From Myxococcales bacterium (GTDB taxonomy: Bacteria; Myxococcota_A; Polyangia; Polyangiales; Houyiibacteriaceae): a stretch of 64,000 bases of DNA. This document shows positions 17,527 to 26,167 of the stretch, piece by piece. Numbering within the stretch: the stretch's first letter is position 1; each line of letters begins with the position of its first letter. The stretch is from NCBI GenBank assembly GCA_029861865.1, contig JAOTYL010000001.1, positions 320,066 through 384,065 of the forward strand, given 5' to 3'. The notes beneath the pieces are model-generated. The model had not been told where the DNA came from, ran no database searches, and worked only from the letters and a program-made list of their open reading frames with translations. A program made the translations under genes and the position numbers.

Positions 17527-17910
17527 ATGTCGTTCATGCTCAAAATCCAGTGGGATATCAAGCAGGGCGCAGAGTCCGACTTCAGAAAAAATCAGGAAGC
17601 GCTCTGCAAGGTGATGCTCGAGCATCCCGGCGTAATCTGCTACCACGTCGACTATCCGTCCGAGCGCATCAGCCAGTGGACAGAGGTCTACGCTACCGAC
17701 GAAGCCTTCGCTTCCCACCTCGCCAACGAGAAGGCTAAAGCCCCCCTCGGCGCCGTCGTCGAAGCCTGCGACAAAGTTACGTGTCGTTGTTGGGGTAACC
17801 CCAATGCCGCGTCGAAAGAGCTCCTCGCGGGATTCGGTACCACGTACCATGCAAGTGGTGAGAGCTCGTTCGTGTTACACCCTAAAGCGGACAAAGATTC
17901 CCTAGTCTAG
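17527..17910 (+). CDS. Antibiotic-biosynthesis-monooxygenase-like dimeric alpha/beta-barrel protein
   Basis: The N-terminal ~90 residues (MLKIQWDIKQGAESDFRKNQ, then HPGVICYHVDYPSE and WTEVYATDEAFASHLAN) follow the ABM/dimeric alpha-beta barrel pattern of small quinol monooxygenase-like proteins. The C-terminal ~35 residues look disordered or specific to this protein. The ATG is preceded by a strong AAGGAGGTG. It is divergent from the alpha/beta hydrolase gene 55 nt upstream, so they may share a promoter region. No substrate can be inferred. Confidence 0.75.
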   Translation: MSFMLKIQWDIKQGAESDFRKNQEALCKVMLEHPGVICYHVDYPSERISQWTEVYATDEAFASHLANEKAKAPLGAVVEACDKVTCRCWGNPNAASKELLAGFGTTYHASGESSFVLHPKADKDSLV

Positions 17911-17930
17911 GGGTGGCTCTACCTCCGCGC

Positions 17931-19157
17931 CTAGACTCCGAAGCGTTGACGGTAGTCTGTGAAGGTGTCCTGAATCTGATCCTCGGTGAGCCCATAGTCT
18001 GCAATGTCGTAGTCGTGCTCGCCGTACTGGGCCGTCGGCTCTTCTGCGATGCGGGCGCGGAGTCGGTCGGCCAGGGCGCCGTCGAAGGGTAGGTCGAACC
18101 GGGTGTAGATGTCCTCGATCACCTCGAGCGGGCTGTCGCGAAGCTCTTTGAGGCGCACGTCGTAGACTTGCGACCTCGGAAGCGCGGTCTTCGCTTGCAG
18201 ACCGCGCTCCATTCCAACGCGCGAGTAGTCGAGCCAGAACCGTCCGACGTCGTGCAGGTCCAGGGTACGCTGAAACTTTGCGGCAATGCGGGTGCTCAGG
18301 CTGCACTGTGAACCAATGGCATCGACGAGCCCTCGATGGGTCTGAACCACCTGCGCGTCGGGGTACACGGTCAGAAGTGCTTGCAAGTTCCACAGGTGCC
18401 ATGGGCACTTCAAGAGCCAGCGTTTCGTCGACCGCTGTTCCCACAGGATCTGAAGTTGCCGCTTATGCCAGCGGTAGGGCTCGACCATGTCCCATTCGAG
18501 CATGCGTCGCGCGTACGCGAAGTCGCCAAGCCCGACGAAGAACTTCATGATGGCCATGTCATTCTCCAGCAGAAAGAAGTCCTCTTCGTAAGCGTCGATC
18601 GTGACGAGGTGCGCTTCTGCCTGCTCGGGGATCATGCTGTGATTCATGGCGACCACGTGTCCGGCACGCCAACGTCGCCACTTCGCGTCACCGAGCAAGT
18701 TACGCTTGCGCCCCACCGGATGAGCAAGTTCCCACATACGCGCAACGCGACTATTCGGATCAGCTGCCAAGACGTTGTGCAGAAACGTCGTTCCGGTGCG
18801 AAACAAGCCCGTGATGACGAGCGGACGTTCGACCTCGATCTCTTGGATATCGGGGCGCTGCTTGAGCAACTCGACGATGCGGAGACGGTTGCTCAAGTGC
18901 CAATGCAGGACGTAGCGAATCCCGAAGCGACCAAGCGTGTTCCAGTCGGTCCGAAGGACGGTCTCTATCGTCTCGTCCAATCGCCTTCGAAAACCACCGT
19001 CGCCGTCACCGTAGTCATGAAGCCCCGTCAGGCGTTCGGCGAGCTTCATCACGCGTTCTGCATCGACCGGGAACAGCTGCTTGCGCAAAGGGTCACCAAG
19101 CAACGTGACCATCGAGAGCGGAAAAGAAGGCCCGAGTGATGTCGGCGCTTGGCTCAT
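17931..19157 (-). CDS. Sulfotransferase family protein
   Basis: The 408-aa protein has the PAPS 5'-phosphosulfate loop VITGLFRTGTTFLHNVLAADP at about 110-130 and a downstream 3'-phosphate region (QTHRGLVDAIGSQCSLSTR). This belongs to the Sulfotransfer_3-type bacterial family common in Myxococcota and Actinobacteria, which sulfate lipids or secondary metabolites. No biosynthetic cluster surrounds it, and it sits 14 nt downstream of a YceI gene on the same strand. Confidence 0.9.
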   Translation of the reverse strand: MSQAPTSLGPSFPLSMVTLLGDPLRKQLFPVDAERVMKLAERLTGLHDYGDGDGGFRRRLDETIETVLRTDWNTLGRFGIRYVLHWHLSNRLRIVELLKQRPDIQEIEVERPLVITGLFRTGTTFLHNVLAADPNSRVARMWELAHPVGRKRNLLGDAKWRRWRAGHVVAMNHSMIPEQAEAHLVTIDAYEEDFFLLENDMAIMKFFVGLGDFAYARRMLEWDMVEPYRWHKRQLQILWEQRSTKRWLLKCPWHLWNLQALLTVYPDAQVVQTHRGLVDAIGSQCSLSTRIAAKFQRTLDLHDVGRFWLDYSRVGMERGLQAKTALPRSQVYDVRLKELRDSPLEVIEDIYTRFDLPFDGALADRLRARIAEEPTAQYGEHDYDIADYGLTEDQIQDTFTDYRQRFGV

Positions 19158-19171
19158 AGCTCGCTAGCGGG

Positions 19172-19825
19172 TCATTTCGAACGCTTTCCGCGGGCGATCT
19201 TTACCTTCTTGGGACTGTACTGTAAATCGGCCTGAATGAGCGCGCCGTCGCCGGTGAAGTTGCGTGTGCGCCCGGTCGGCACGGCGATTTGATACTCGTC
19301 CCAGGTGATGTGGAAGCTTGCACGAACGCGGATCCGGGAGTCTTCTTCACTCTTGGAATCGGCGGGCACCCACTTCACCGTCGCAGGGACGCTAACTTTT
19401 CTGATGATCCCGTGCAGCATGAAGCGCCCCTCGAGCGTTACGGGGACCCACGCGCCCCGCTTGAGCCGCTTCGCTCCGCGCACCTCTTCGACCACGAACC
19501 GACTTTTCGGGTGGTCGTCGATTTCCAGGAAACCCGCGCGGCGGAACATCGTGTCCCAGGCGGCGTCATCGGTTCGAACCGATACCATGTAGACATCGAT
19601 GTTTCCCGATGCCTTGCGCAAGTCGAGCGGATCGACTGAGAGCGCACCTTCAACCGTGCCAAACTGACCCCACGCCGGCACGGTGACCTCCGGCCCCTCG
19701 CAGACAAAGCGGATCTTTCCTTCCACGAGCTCATAGCTCTCCGGAGGCGCATCTGCGTGCGCGAACGAAGCGATTGACGAGATGGCAAGCGCCAGAAGCA
19801 TCAAGTGGTTTCGATGTCTAATCAT
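19172..19825 (-). CDS. YceI-like family protein, secreted
   Basis: A 217-aa protein with a clear signal peptide (HLMLLALAISSIASFAHA) and a YceI-type lipocalin-like beta-barrel pattern (IRFVCEGPEV, FLEIDDHPKSRFVVEEV, LEGRFMLHGIIRKVSVPATV). YceI proteins bind isoprenoid lipids such as polyprenyl quinones in the periplasm. The ATG has a G-rich stretch (GGGGGGTT) upstream. It likely forms a transcription unit with the sulfotransferase gene downstream. Confidence 0.88.
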   Translation of the reverse strand: MIRHRNHLMLLALAISSIASFAHADAPPESYELVEGKIRFVCEGPEVTVPAWGQFGTVEGALSVDPLDLRKASGNIDVYMVSVRTDDAAWDTMFRRAGFLEIDDHPKSRFVVEEVRGAKRLKRGAWVPVTLEGRFMLHGIIRKVSVPATVKWVPADSKSEEDSRIRVRASFHITWDEYQIAVPTGRTRNFTGDGALIQADLQYSPKKVKIARGKRSK

Positions 19826-19931
19826 GTAACCCCCCAGACATCATTACTAACGCATCACGCGAGGGGGTCCAAACTCGTTTCGGCTAGACCCCAGAAACAC
19901 TAGGGAGCTACGATAGGCGCGGGAGCGCAGA

Positions 19932-20348
19932 ATGCGAAACATCTTTATCGTCGTGGGCTTGCTCGGAATCCTTGCGATGGGCTGCGAAAAGCAGGGTGGG
20001 GCAGCCACCGACGAAGGCATTGCAGCAAGCGCCGCCTGGCTCGAAATCGTAGACGCCCAGCGCTACGGCGACAGCTGGCAGCAGGCGTGCGCATACTTCA
20101 GGGGCTTGGTGCCTAAGGAACGTTGGGAGAAACAGTTGGCTGGTGTCCGTGGTCCGCTCGGGCCGGTACTGAGCCGCGAACTCACCTCTGCTGAGTACGC
20201 GACGAAGCTTCCCGGTGCGCCGGATGGCGAGTACGTCGTCATCCAGTACCGGACAAAGTTCCAAAACAAGACAGATGCCGTCGAGACGGTCACCCCCATG
20301 CGCGACCCCGATGGCGTCTTCCGCGTCTCGGGCTACTACATTCGCTAA
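19932..20348 (+). CDS. DUF4019 domain lipoprotein
   Basis: The 138-aa product has a lipoprotein signal (GLLGILAMGC) and a domain that follows the DUF4019 pattern closely: AAWLEIVDAQRYGDSWQQA, then GPLGPVLSREL, LPGAPDGEYVVIQYRTKF and the terminal VSGYYIR. It is therefore an envelope lipoprotein of unknown function. It begins a run of plus-strand genes; the next gene starts 7 nt after its stop. Confidence 0.88.
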   Translation: MRNIFIVVGLLGILAMGCEKQGGAATDEGIAASAAWLEIVDAQRYGDSWQQACAYFRGLVPKERWEKQLAGVRGPLGPVLSRELTSAEYATKLPGAPDGEYVVIQYRTKFQNKTDAVETVTPMRDPDGVFRVSGYYIR

Positions 20349-20355
20349 TCATCAA

Positions 20356-20805
20356 ATGACCAACGTCCTCTTAATCGCTCAGGCTGTGACCACGTTTGCT
20401 CTGACTGGGCTGATCTGGCTCGTGCAGCTGGTGCACTATCCGGGGTTTGCGAGCGTCGACTCCGACCAGTTCGATTCCTTCCATGCGATGCATTCGACGC
20501 GAATCACGCTGATCGTCGCGCCGCTCATGATGGTGGAGCTCCTGGCTTCGGTGGCGTGGTGCTTCGACGATCCGCGCCGCGTCACCGCATTCATCGGCCT
20601 TGCGCTCCTGGCGATCATTTGGGCGTCAACCGCTTTCCTTCAGGTGCCCCTTCACAATCAGCTGGCGAGCGGCTTGTCAGCCAGCCTGATCGACCGACTG
20701 GTCCGCACAAACTGGGTCAGGACGTTAGCCTGGTCTGCGCGCTCCGTTCTCGTCGTGACGTGGTTGCTCGCTGCGCTCCAGGCCCATGGGCTGGAGCAAG
20801 GATGA
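20356..20805 (+). CDS. Four-helix membrane protein, uncharacterised
   Basis: The ATG at 20356 gives 149 aa; the longer ORF in the track overlaps the previous gene out of frame. Four hydrophobic segments are visible, with conserved-looking HYPGF after helix 1 and FHAMHSTRIT before helix 2. I recognise the pattern from uncharacterised bacterial membrane proteins but know no function. It sits tightly between the DUF4019 lipoprotein and the SDR gene (3 nt before its GTG), so the three are likely co-transcribed. Confidence 0.8.
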   Translation: MTNVLLIAQAVTTFALTGLIWLVQLVHYPGFASVDSDQFDSFHAMHSTRITLIVAPLMMVELLASVAWCFDDPRRVTAFIGLALLAIIWASTAFLQVPLHNQLASGLSASLIDRLVRTNWVRTLAWSARSVLVVTWLLAALQAHGLEQG

Positions 20806-20808
20806 ATC

Positions 20809-21563
20809 GTGAGCGCCGATCGCATCGCGTTTGTCCAGGGAGCGAGCCGCGGTATCGGGCTCGAGCTCGTCCGGAAGTTGCTGGAGACGGGGATGGCGTC
20901 ACGCGTCATCGCCTCATGCCGAGACCCGGACCGCGCCGATGAGCTTCGTTCGATCTCAGCCAAGTACACGCCAAGACTCACCACGCTTGTTGTCGACGTC
21001 TCCGACGAGCCACGATCGCCGAGGCTGCAACGCGCGTCGGAGAGGTCACCGACAAGCTCCACTTGATCATCAATGTCGCAGGCGTCCTTCACGGAGAGGA
21101 CTTCGGCCCCGAGAAACGACTCTCGCAGATCCGTCCCGAAGTGCTCAAGACCGTGTTCGAGGTCAACGCTTTTGGCCCTCTGATTGTCGCGAAGCATTTC
21201 TCTTCCTTCCTCCGTCACGATGAGCGCTCGGTGTTCGCGAGCCTTTCCGCGCGCGTGGGCAGCATCTCCGACAACCGACTCGGCGGTTGGTATGCGTACC
21301 GGGGCTCCAAAGCGGCGCAGAACATGTTCACTAAGACCCTGTCGATCGAGCTCGGTCGTTTGGCACCGAACGCCATCGTTGTCGGGCTTCATCCAGGCAC
21401 CGTCGACACGGGGTTGTCAAAGCCGTTTCAGGGGAGCGTCCCGAGAGACAAGCTATTTTCGACGGAGCAGTCGGTTGGACACCTTCTCGCGGTGATCGAT
21501 GGCCTGACAGCTCAAGATAGCGGCAAGGTTTTCGCCTGGGATGGCTCCGAAATCCCTCCGTAG
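20809..21563 (+). pseudogene. Short-chain dehydrogenase with a single-base frameshift
   Basis: Two ORFs in different frames make one SDR. The first (from GTG 20809) has the cofactor motif QGASRGIGLEL and strand VVDVSDE. The second has NVAG, the catalytic Ser region SLSARVGS, the YxxxK motif (AYRGSKAAQ) and HPGTVDTGLSKPF. Homology moves from frame 1 to frame 3 right after base 21009: adding one base after GACGAG restores DEATIAEAATRVGEVTDK into LHLIINVAG. The restored protein would be about 250 aa and resembles C-factor (CsgA)-like SDRs. It is either a recent pseudogene or a sequencing error in a G run. Everything else looks intact. Confidence 0.85.
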
Positions 21564-21608
21564 CCCGAGATCCTTTCCGTCGCTCGAAAGAAAAAGTACC
21601 TTTGGCGA

Positions 21609-22361
21609 ATGGAGACGACAGGTGATGCGCGAGCGGGGCTCGATCCCACGCAGCTTCTAAATATGGCGCTGGAGGACGCGATTCGCACGCAGCGTTCAAT
21701 CCGTCGCCTCAAACCCGACCCGGTCGACGACTCGGTGCTCCTGCACTTGCTCGAGCTCGCGATGAAGGCGCCCACCGGCGGCAACCGTCAAAATGCCGAG
21801 TTCTTGGTGATCCGGGACCGCGCCACCAAACGCAAGCTCGCACAGCTCAATCGAGCTGCCTGGAATACGTACGGTCGCGTGTGGAGATTCTTCGCCCGCA
21901 ACGACGAGAAGACCCTTCGCGCGATGAAAGCGGTCGATTGGCAGGCGGACCACTATGAAGACATTCCGGTCATCATCGTCGCCTGTTTGCGATGGAGCAC
22001 CTATGGCCCGATCGTGAGCGGCATACGACCGCCGTTTCCGCCGTTTCTGGCGAGCATCTACTATGGGTCGATTTTTCCCGCCGTTCAGAACCTTCTCCTC
22101 AGCGCGCGGGCTGCGGGGCTTGGCGCGTCTCTCACGGTCATGCCGCTCTGGAGCGTTTCCCTCGCTCGGCGCGCCCTTGGATTACCACTTTGGGTTTCGC
22201 CAGTCGCCGTCATTCCGCTCGGATGGCCGCGTGGGCGCTACGGTCCGACAACGCGCAAGCCTGTCGGCGACATTGCCCATTTCGATTCCTATGGCAACAA
22301 GCCATACGAGGGCATGACGACCGAGACGACGGCGCAGACTGAGCGCATCAAGACCCGCTAG
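21609..22361 (+). CDS. Nitroreductase family protein
   Basis: The 250-aa protein has the nitroreductase FMN pattern: RTQRSIRRLKPDPV near the N-terminus, APTGGNRQNAEFLVI, and the C-terminal VIPLGWPRGRYGP. These are FMN-dependent NAD(P)H oxidoreductases acting on nitroaromatics, quinones or flavins. The start may be the ATG at 21609 or the internal ATG at 21663 (MALEDAIRTQ). Its TAG stop shares CTAG with the stop of the small coiled-coil gene on the opposite strand. Confidence 0.9.
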   Translation: METTGDARAGLDPTQLLNMALEDAIRTQRSIRRLKPDPVDDSVLLHLLELAMKAPTGGNRQNAEFLVIRDRATKRKLAQLNRAAWNTYGRVWRFFARNDEKTLRAMKAVDWQADHYEDIPVIIVACLRWSTYGPIVSGIRPPFPPFLASIYYGSIFPAVQNLLLSARAAGLGASLTVMPLWSVSLARRALGLPLWVSPVAVIPLGWPRGRYGPTTRKPVGDIAHFDSYGNKPYEGMTTETTAQTERIKTR

Positions 22362-22501
22362 TCAGTCGTCGCGGCCTCTTGGGTCTCGCGGAGCTCTTCC
22401 TCGAGCTCGGTTACCCGAGCTTCCAGCGCTTCGACCCGCTTCCTCAGCGCTACCAGTTCACTATGCAGCGCCGGCCCTTCGTGTTCTTCATGTTCTGACA
22501 T
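22358..22501 (-). CDS. 47-aa coiled-coil protein
   Basis: This ORF is too short for the supplied track. It encodes an acidic start (MSEHEEHEG) then a heptad-repeat helix (LVALRKRVEALEARVTELEEEL), similar in length and style to SlyX-type small coiled-coil proteins. An AAAGGAG ends 5 nt before the ATG. It lies 26 nt downstream of polX on the same strand, so it is probably co-transcribed with polX. The function is unknown. Confidence 0.7.
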   Translation of the reverse strand: MSEHEEHEGPALHSELVALRKRVEALEARVTELEEELRETQEAATTD

Positions 22502-22527
22502 GGGACTCCTTTTATCATCAAAGCGCC

Positions 22528-24249
22528 TCAACGCCGCGCCAAGAGTTTCTTAAGCTCGCGCCAAGGTCGGGTGTTCAGCACGTCCTCGGGCTCGAGCCAT
22601 CCCCGGCGGCCTTGGTCCACGCCAAAGCGCATGTGCTCCAAGTTGCTCGTGGTGTGGGCGTCGGTCGAGATGGCGAGCTTGAGGCCCATATCCTTCGCCA
22701 TGCGGCAGTGGAGGTCGTTCAGATCGAGCCGGTCGGGGTGCCCGTTCAGCTCTAGATAGCAGCCTCGCTCCAAGGCTGCATTCATGACGCGCTCCATGTC
22801 GATCTCGTACGCATCCCGTTGGTTGATCAGACGCCCCGTCGGATGGGCCAAGATGTTGAAGTATGGATTGTCCATCGCACGAATGATCCGTTCGGTTTGC
22901 TTGGTGCGGCTCAAGCCGAAATGACTGTGGATGGCACCGACGGTGACGTCCAGTTGCTTCAAGACGCTGTCGCTCAAGTCGAGCGAACCATCTCCCAGAA
23001 TGTCGACTTCGATGCCTTTGAGCACCTGAATCCCCTCTAGCTGCGCGTTGAGGCGATCGATCGCACCGAGCTGCTTCCGAAGGCGCTTTTCGTCGATGCC
23101 ATGAGCGATGGCGAGGCTCTTCGAATGGTCGGTGATCGCTAGATACGCATAGCCGAGCTTCTTGGCCCCCTCAGCCATTTCTCGGAGCGAGTGGTGGCCG
23201 TCCGTTGCATTCGTGTGCGCGTGAAGGTCTCCACGGATCTCGCTTAACGAAACGAGGCGGGGCAACCGGTTTTTCTTGGCAGCTTCGATCTCGCCCCGGT
23301 TCTCCCGCAGCTCGGGTTCGATGTAGCGAAGCCCGACTGCCTTGAAGACCTCCTTCTCGGTCCTGCCCGCAACCCGGCGTTCCCCTTTGAACACGCCGTA
23401 TTCGTTGATCTTCAGCTTCTTTTTCACCGCAATCGTTCGGACCGCGATGTTGTGCGCTTTGGAGCCCGTGAAATAGTACAAAGCGGCTCCGTAAGAGACC
23501 TGCGCCACGACACGCAGGTCGACTTGAAGGCCCGACCGCAACGTGACGGTAGACCGGGTCGTGCCTCGCGAGATCACCGCGTCCACTTCGTCGTACTCGA
23601 CAAAGCCTTTCATCACGGGCGAGCCCTTCTTGCAGGTGACAAGGATGTCCAGGTCTCCGACGGTTTCCTTCCGACGACGATAGCTTCCGGCGACGATCAC
23701 CTCCATCACGCCGGGAATCGCCCGTAGATAGCCAACGTATGCGCTCGCGATCTCCTCGACATCGGCAAGCTTGGTTCGTCGCTCTTCTCGAGCATGCCGT
23801 GACAGCGCATCTAAAACTCGTTGTTCCGTCTTCGCCCCAAAACCTGCGAGCTCGCGAATGCGACGTTTTCTAACAGCACGTTCCAGCCCAGCGAGGTCGC
23901 GGATTCCCAGCTCCTCGTGCAGGATCTTGACGCGCTTGGGGCCCAACCCGGGCAACCGAGTCAAATCGACGAGCCCCGCGGGCACCTCCTTTTCGACTTC
24001 CTCGAGCGCAGTGAGATGCCCCGTATCCACGATCTCGGCGATCTTGCTCGCCAGGTCCTTTCCGATGCCTGGTAGCTTCGAGAGGTCTTCTTCCTCTGCG
24101 AGCATGTCGCCGACGCTTCGCGGCAGGTCGCGCACCGTTCGGGCAGCGTTCCGATACGCGCGCACCCGGAATAGATTCGCCCCCTGAATCTCCAGCAGGG
24201 CGGCCATCCGATCAAAGATGTCGGCGATTTCGGCGTTGCGAACGGACAT
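22528..24249 (-). CDS. polX: DNA polymerase/3'-5' exonuclease PolX
   Basis: Domains in order: an 8-kDa helix-hairpin-helix region (LPGIGKDLASKIAEI and LPGLGPKRVKILHEEL), the X-family nucleotidyltransferase palm with GSYRRRKETVGDLDILV (two catalytic Asp) and LQVDLRVV (third Asp), and a C-terminal PHP domain (DLHAHTNATDGHH, ITDHSK, STDAHTT) giving exonuclease activity. The enzyme fills gaps in base excision repair. The ORF opens at 24297, but MSVRNAEIADIF at 24249 gives the usual length of about 570 aa and avoids overlap with the divergent archease start. Confidence 0.93.
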   Translation of the reverse strand: MSVRNAEIADIFDRMAALLEIQGANLFRVRAYRNAARTVRDLPRSVGDMLAEEEDLSKLPGIGKDLASKIAEIVDTGHLTALEEVEKEVPAGLVDLTRLPGLGPKRVKILHEELGIRDLAGLERAVRKRRIRELAGFGAKTEQRVLDALSRHAREERRTKLADVEEIASAYVGYLRAIPGVMEVIVAGSYRRRKETVGDLDILVTCKKGSPVMKGFVEYDEVDAVISRGTTRSTVTLRSGLQVDLRVVAQVSYGAALYYFTGSKAHNIAVRTIAVKKKLKINEYGVFKGERRVAGRTEKEVFKAVGLRYIEPELRENRGEIEAAKKNRLPRLVSLSEIRGDLHAHTNATDGHHSLREMAEGAKKLGYAYLAITDHSKSLAIAHGIDEKRLRKQLGAIDRLNAQLEGIQVLKGIEVDILGDGSLDLSDSVLKQLDVTVGAIHSHFGLSRTKQTERIIRAMDNPYFNILAHPTGRLINQRDAYEIDMERVMNAALERGCYLELNGHPDRLDLNDLHCRMAKDMGLKLAISTDAHTTSNLEHMRFGVDQGRRGWLEPEDVLNTRPWRELKKLLARR

Positions 24250-24295
24250 GCCCGCGACCGAGGCAATCTTAGCAGCACTGAGGTAAGGTTCACCC

Positions 24296-24712
24296 ATGCC
24301 CAGCTGGGAGCACTTCCCTCACGAGGCGGACATCGGCGTGCGCGGCCAAGGGGACTCGCCGGAGGTCGCCTTCGAGCAGGCAGCGCTTGGGCTGACGGCA
24401 GTGATCACCGAACCGGGCTCGGTGCGCGCCGAGGAGGCAGTCACGATCACCTGCGAGGCGCCGAGCCTGGATGTGCTTTTCGTCGATTGGCTCAATGCGC
24501 TCATCTACGAAATGACGACGCGATCGATGTTGTTCGGCCGTTTCCAGGTCAAAATCGATGGGCTCCGGCTGTCCGGCCAGGCGGAAGGTGAACCGGTCGA
24601 TCGGCAGCGGCACGAGCCCGTGGTAGAACCCAAAGGCGCAACGTTCACCGAGCTCCAAGTCGACCAAAACGACGAAGGGCAGTGGGTCGCGCAATGCGTG
24701 GTCGACGTGTGA
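24296..24712 (+). CDS. Archease
   Basis: This 138-aa protein has the archease signature: WEHFPHEADIGVRGQGDSPEVAFEQAALGLTAV at the N-terminus, then DVLFVDWLNALIYEM and the C-terminal EPKGATFTELQVDQNDEGQWVAQCVVDV. Archease is a metal-dependent cofactor that speeds RtcB guanylylation and turnover. The rtcB gene starts 17 nt downstream, as expected for the pair. Confidence 0.93.
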   Translation: MPSWEHFPHEADIGVRGQGDSPEVAFEQAALGLTAVITEPGSVRAEEAVTITCEAPSLDVLFVDWLNALIYEMTTRSMLFGRFQVKIDGLRLSGQAEGEPVDRQRHEPVVEPKGATFTELQVDQNDEGQWVAQCVVDV

Positions 24713-24729
24713 GTGAGGCGCCAGGACTC

Positions 24730-26163
24730 ATGATGGACATCACTTCGCTCAAGCAGACCTCCGAAGACCAGTGGGAGCTCCCTGCCACCGGCAAGATGCG
24801 TGCTCCGGTGATCTTCTACGCCGACCGGGCGTTGCTCGAGGGCATGGACGACAAGGTGCGCGAGCAGGCAACCAACGTCGCAACGCTCCCAGGGATCGTG
24901 AAAGCAAGCTACGTCATGCCTGATGGGCATTGGGGTTATGGCTTTCCGATCGGTGGTGTCGCCGCCTTCGACGCAGACGAGGGTGGGGTGGTATCCGCCG
25001 GGGGCGTCGGTTTCGATATCTCGTGCGGTGTCCGCTGCTTGCTGACCGGATTGCAGGCCGAGGACATCGAGCCGGTGAAAGAGCAGCTCGCCGATGCGCT
25101 CTTTGCAAACATTCCAGCGGGCGTGGGAAGCACCGGCCGTATCCACCTCGATGACGACGAGATGACGGCAATGCTTCGCGGCGGCGCCCGCTGGGCAGTC
25201 GATCGAGGCTGGGGCTCACGAGAAGACCTCGAGCGAATCGAGGAGCACGGTTCGATGCAGGGAGCGGAGCCCGAGCATGTCTCTCAAAAGGCGCGCCACC
25301 GCCAGCGAAATGAGATGGGCACCCTCGGCTCGGGAAACCACTATCTCGAAGTGCAGCGCGTGGCGGAGATCTTCGATCCTGACATTGCCGCTCAGTTATC
25401 GCTCGCCGAGGGGGATGTGGTCGTCAGCATTCATTGCGGCTCGAGGGGGCTCGGACATCAGATCGGCACCGAGTATCTTCGCGAGATGGCGATCGCCGCG
25501 GCTGAACATGGCATCGACCTTCCCGATCGCGAGCTTGCTTGTGCGCCGCTGCGCTCCGAGGTGGGTCATCGATATCTCGGTGCCATGCGCGCCGGGATCA
25601 ACTGCGCGCTAGCAAACCGCCAGATCATCACGCATCTGACCCGCGAGGTGTTCAGCGACGTCTTGCCAAAGGCCGAGCTTCCGCTCCTCTACGATGTCTC
25701 CCACAACACCTGCAAAGAGGAAGAGCACATCGTCGATGGAGCAAAGAGGCGGCTGTTCATCCATCGAAAGGGGGCCACCCGCGCATTCGGGCCTGGGCAC
25801 CCAGAGCTACCCGGGCAACTCCGCGATGTCGGCCAACCCGTGCTGATCGGGGGCAGCATGGGGACCGAATCGTGGGTGCTCATCGGAACAAAAGAGGGCA
25901 TGGCCCGTTCCTTCGGGTCGGCCTGCCACGGCGCGGGGCGACGAATGAGCCGTCACCGTGCCAAGAAGCAATGGCGCGGCAGCAAGCTGATCAAGAATCT
26001 CGCGCACCGCGGCATCATCGTTCGATCGGTCAGCATGCGCGGTGTCGCCGAGGAAGCACCGGGCGCCTACAAAGACGTTCGGGCCGTGGTCGACTCAGCT
26101 GATCGAGCTGGGCTCGCCCGTAAGGTGGCGCGCCTCGAGCCTAGGGTATGCATCAAGGGCTAG
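24730..26163 (+). CDS. rtcB: RNA-splicing ligase RtcB
   Basis: The 477-aa enzyme joins 2',3'-cyclic phosphate (3'-P) and 5'-OH RNA ends using GTP and Mn2+. Metal-site motifs are visible: DGHWGYGFPIGG, GVGFDISCGVRC (Asp and Cys ligands), GNHYLEV, HCGSRGLGHQ and the guanylylated His400 in SACHGAGRRMSR. The ATG pair at 24730/24733 is preferred over the longer ORF that overlaps archease. No RtcR-type sigma-54 regulator is in the window, so control may differ from the E. coli rtc operon. Confidence 0.96.
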   Translation: MMDITSLKQTSEDQWELPATGKMRAPVIFYADRALLEGMDDKVREQATNVATLPGIVKASYVMPDGHWGYGFPIGGVAAFDADEGGVVSAGGVGFDISCGVRCLLTGLQAEDIEPVKEQLADALFANIPAGVGSTGRIHLDDDEMTAMLRGGARWAVDRGWGSREDLERIEEHGSMQGAEPEHVSQKARHRQRNEMGTLGSGNHYLEVQRVAEIFDPDIAAQLSLAEGDVVVSIHCGSRGLGHQIGTEYLREMAIAAAEHGIDLPDRELACAPLRSEVGHRYLGAMRAGINCALANRQIITHLTREVFSDVLPKAELPLLYDVSHNTCKEEEHIVDGAKRRLFIHRKGATRAFGPGHPELPGQLRDVGQPVLIGGSMGTESWVLIGTKEGMARSFGSACHGAGRRMSRHRAKKQWRGSKLIKNLAHRGIIVRSVSMRGVAEEAPGAYKDVRAVVDSADRAGLARKVARLEPRVCIKG

Positions 26164-26167
26164 ATGC

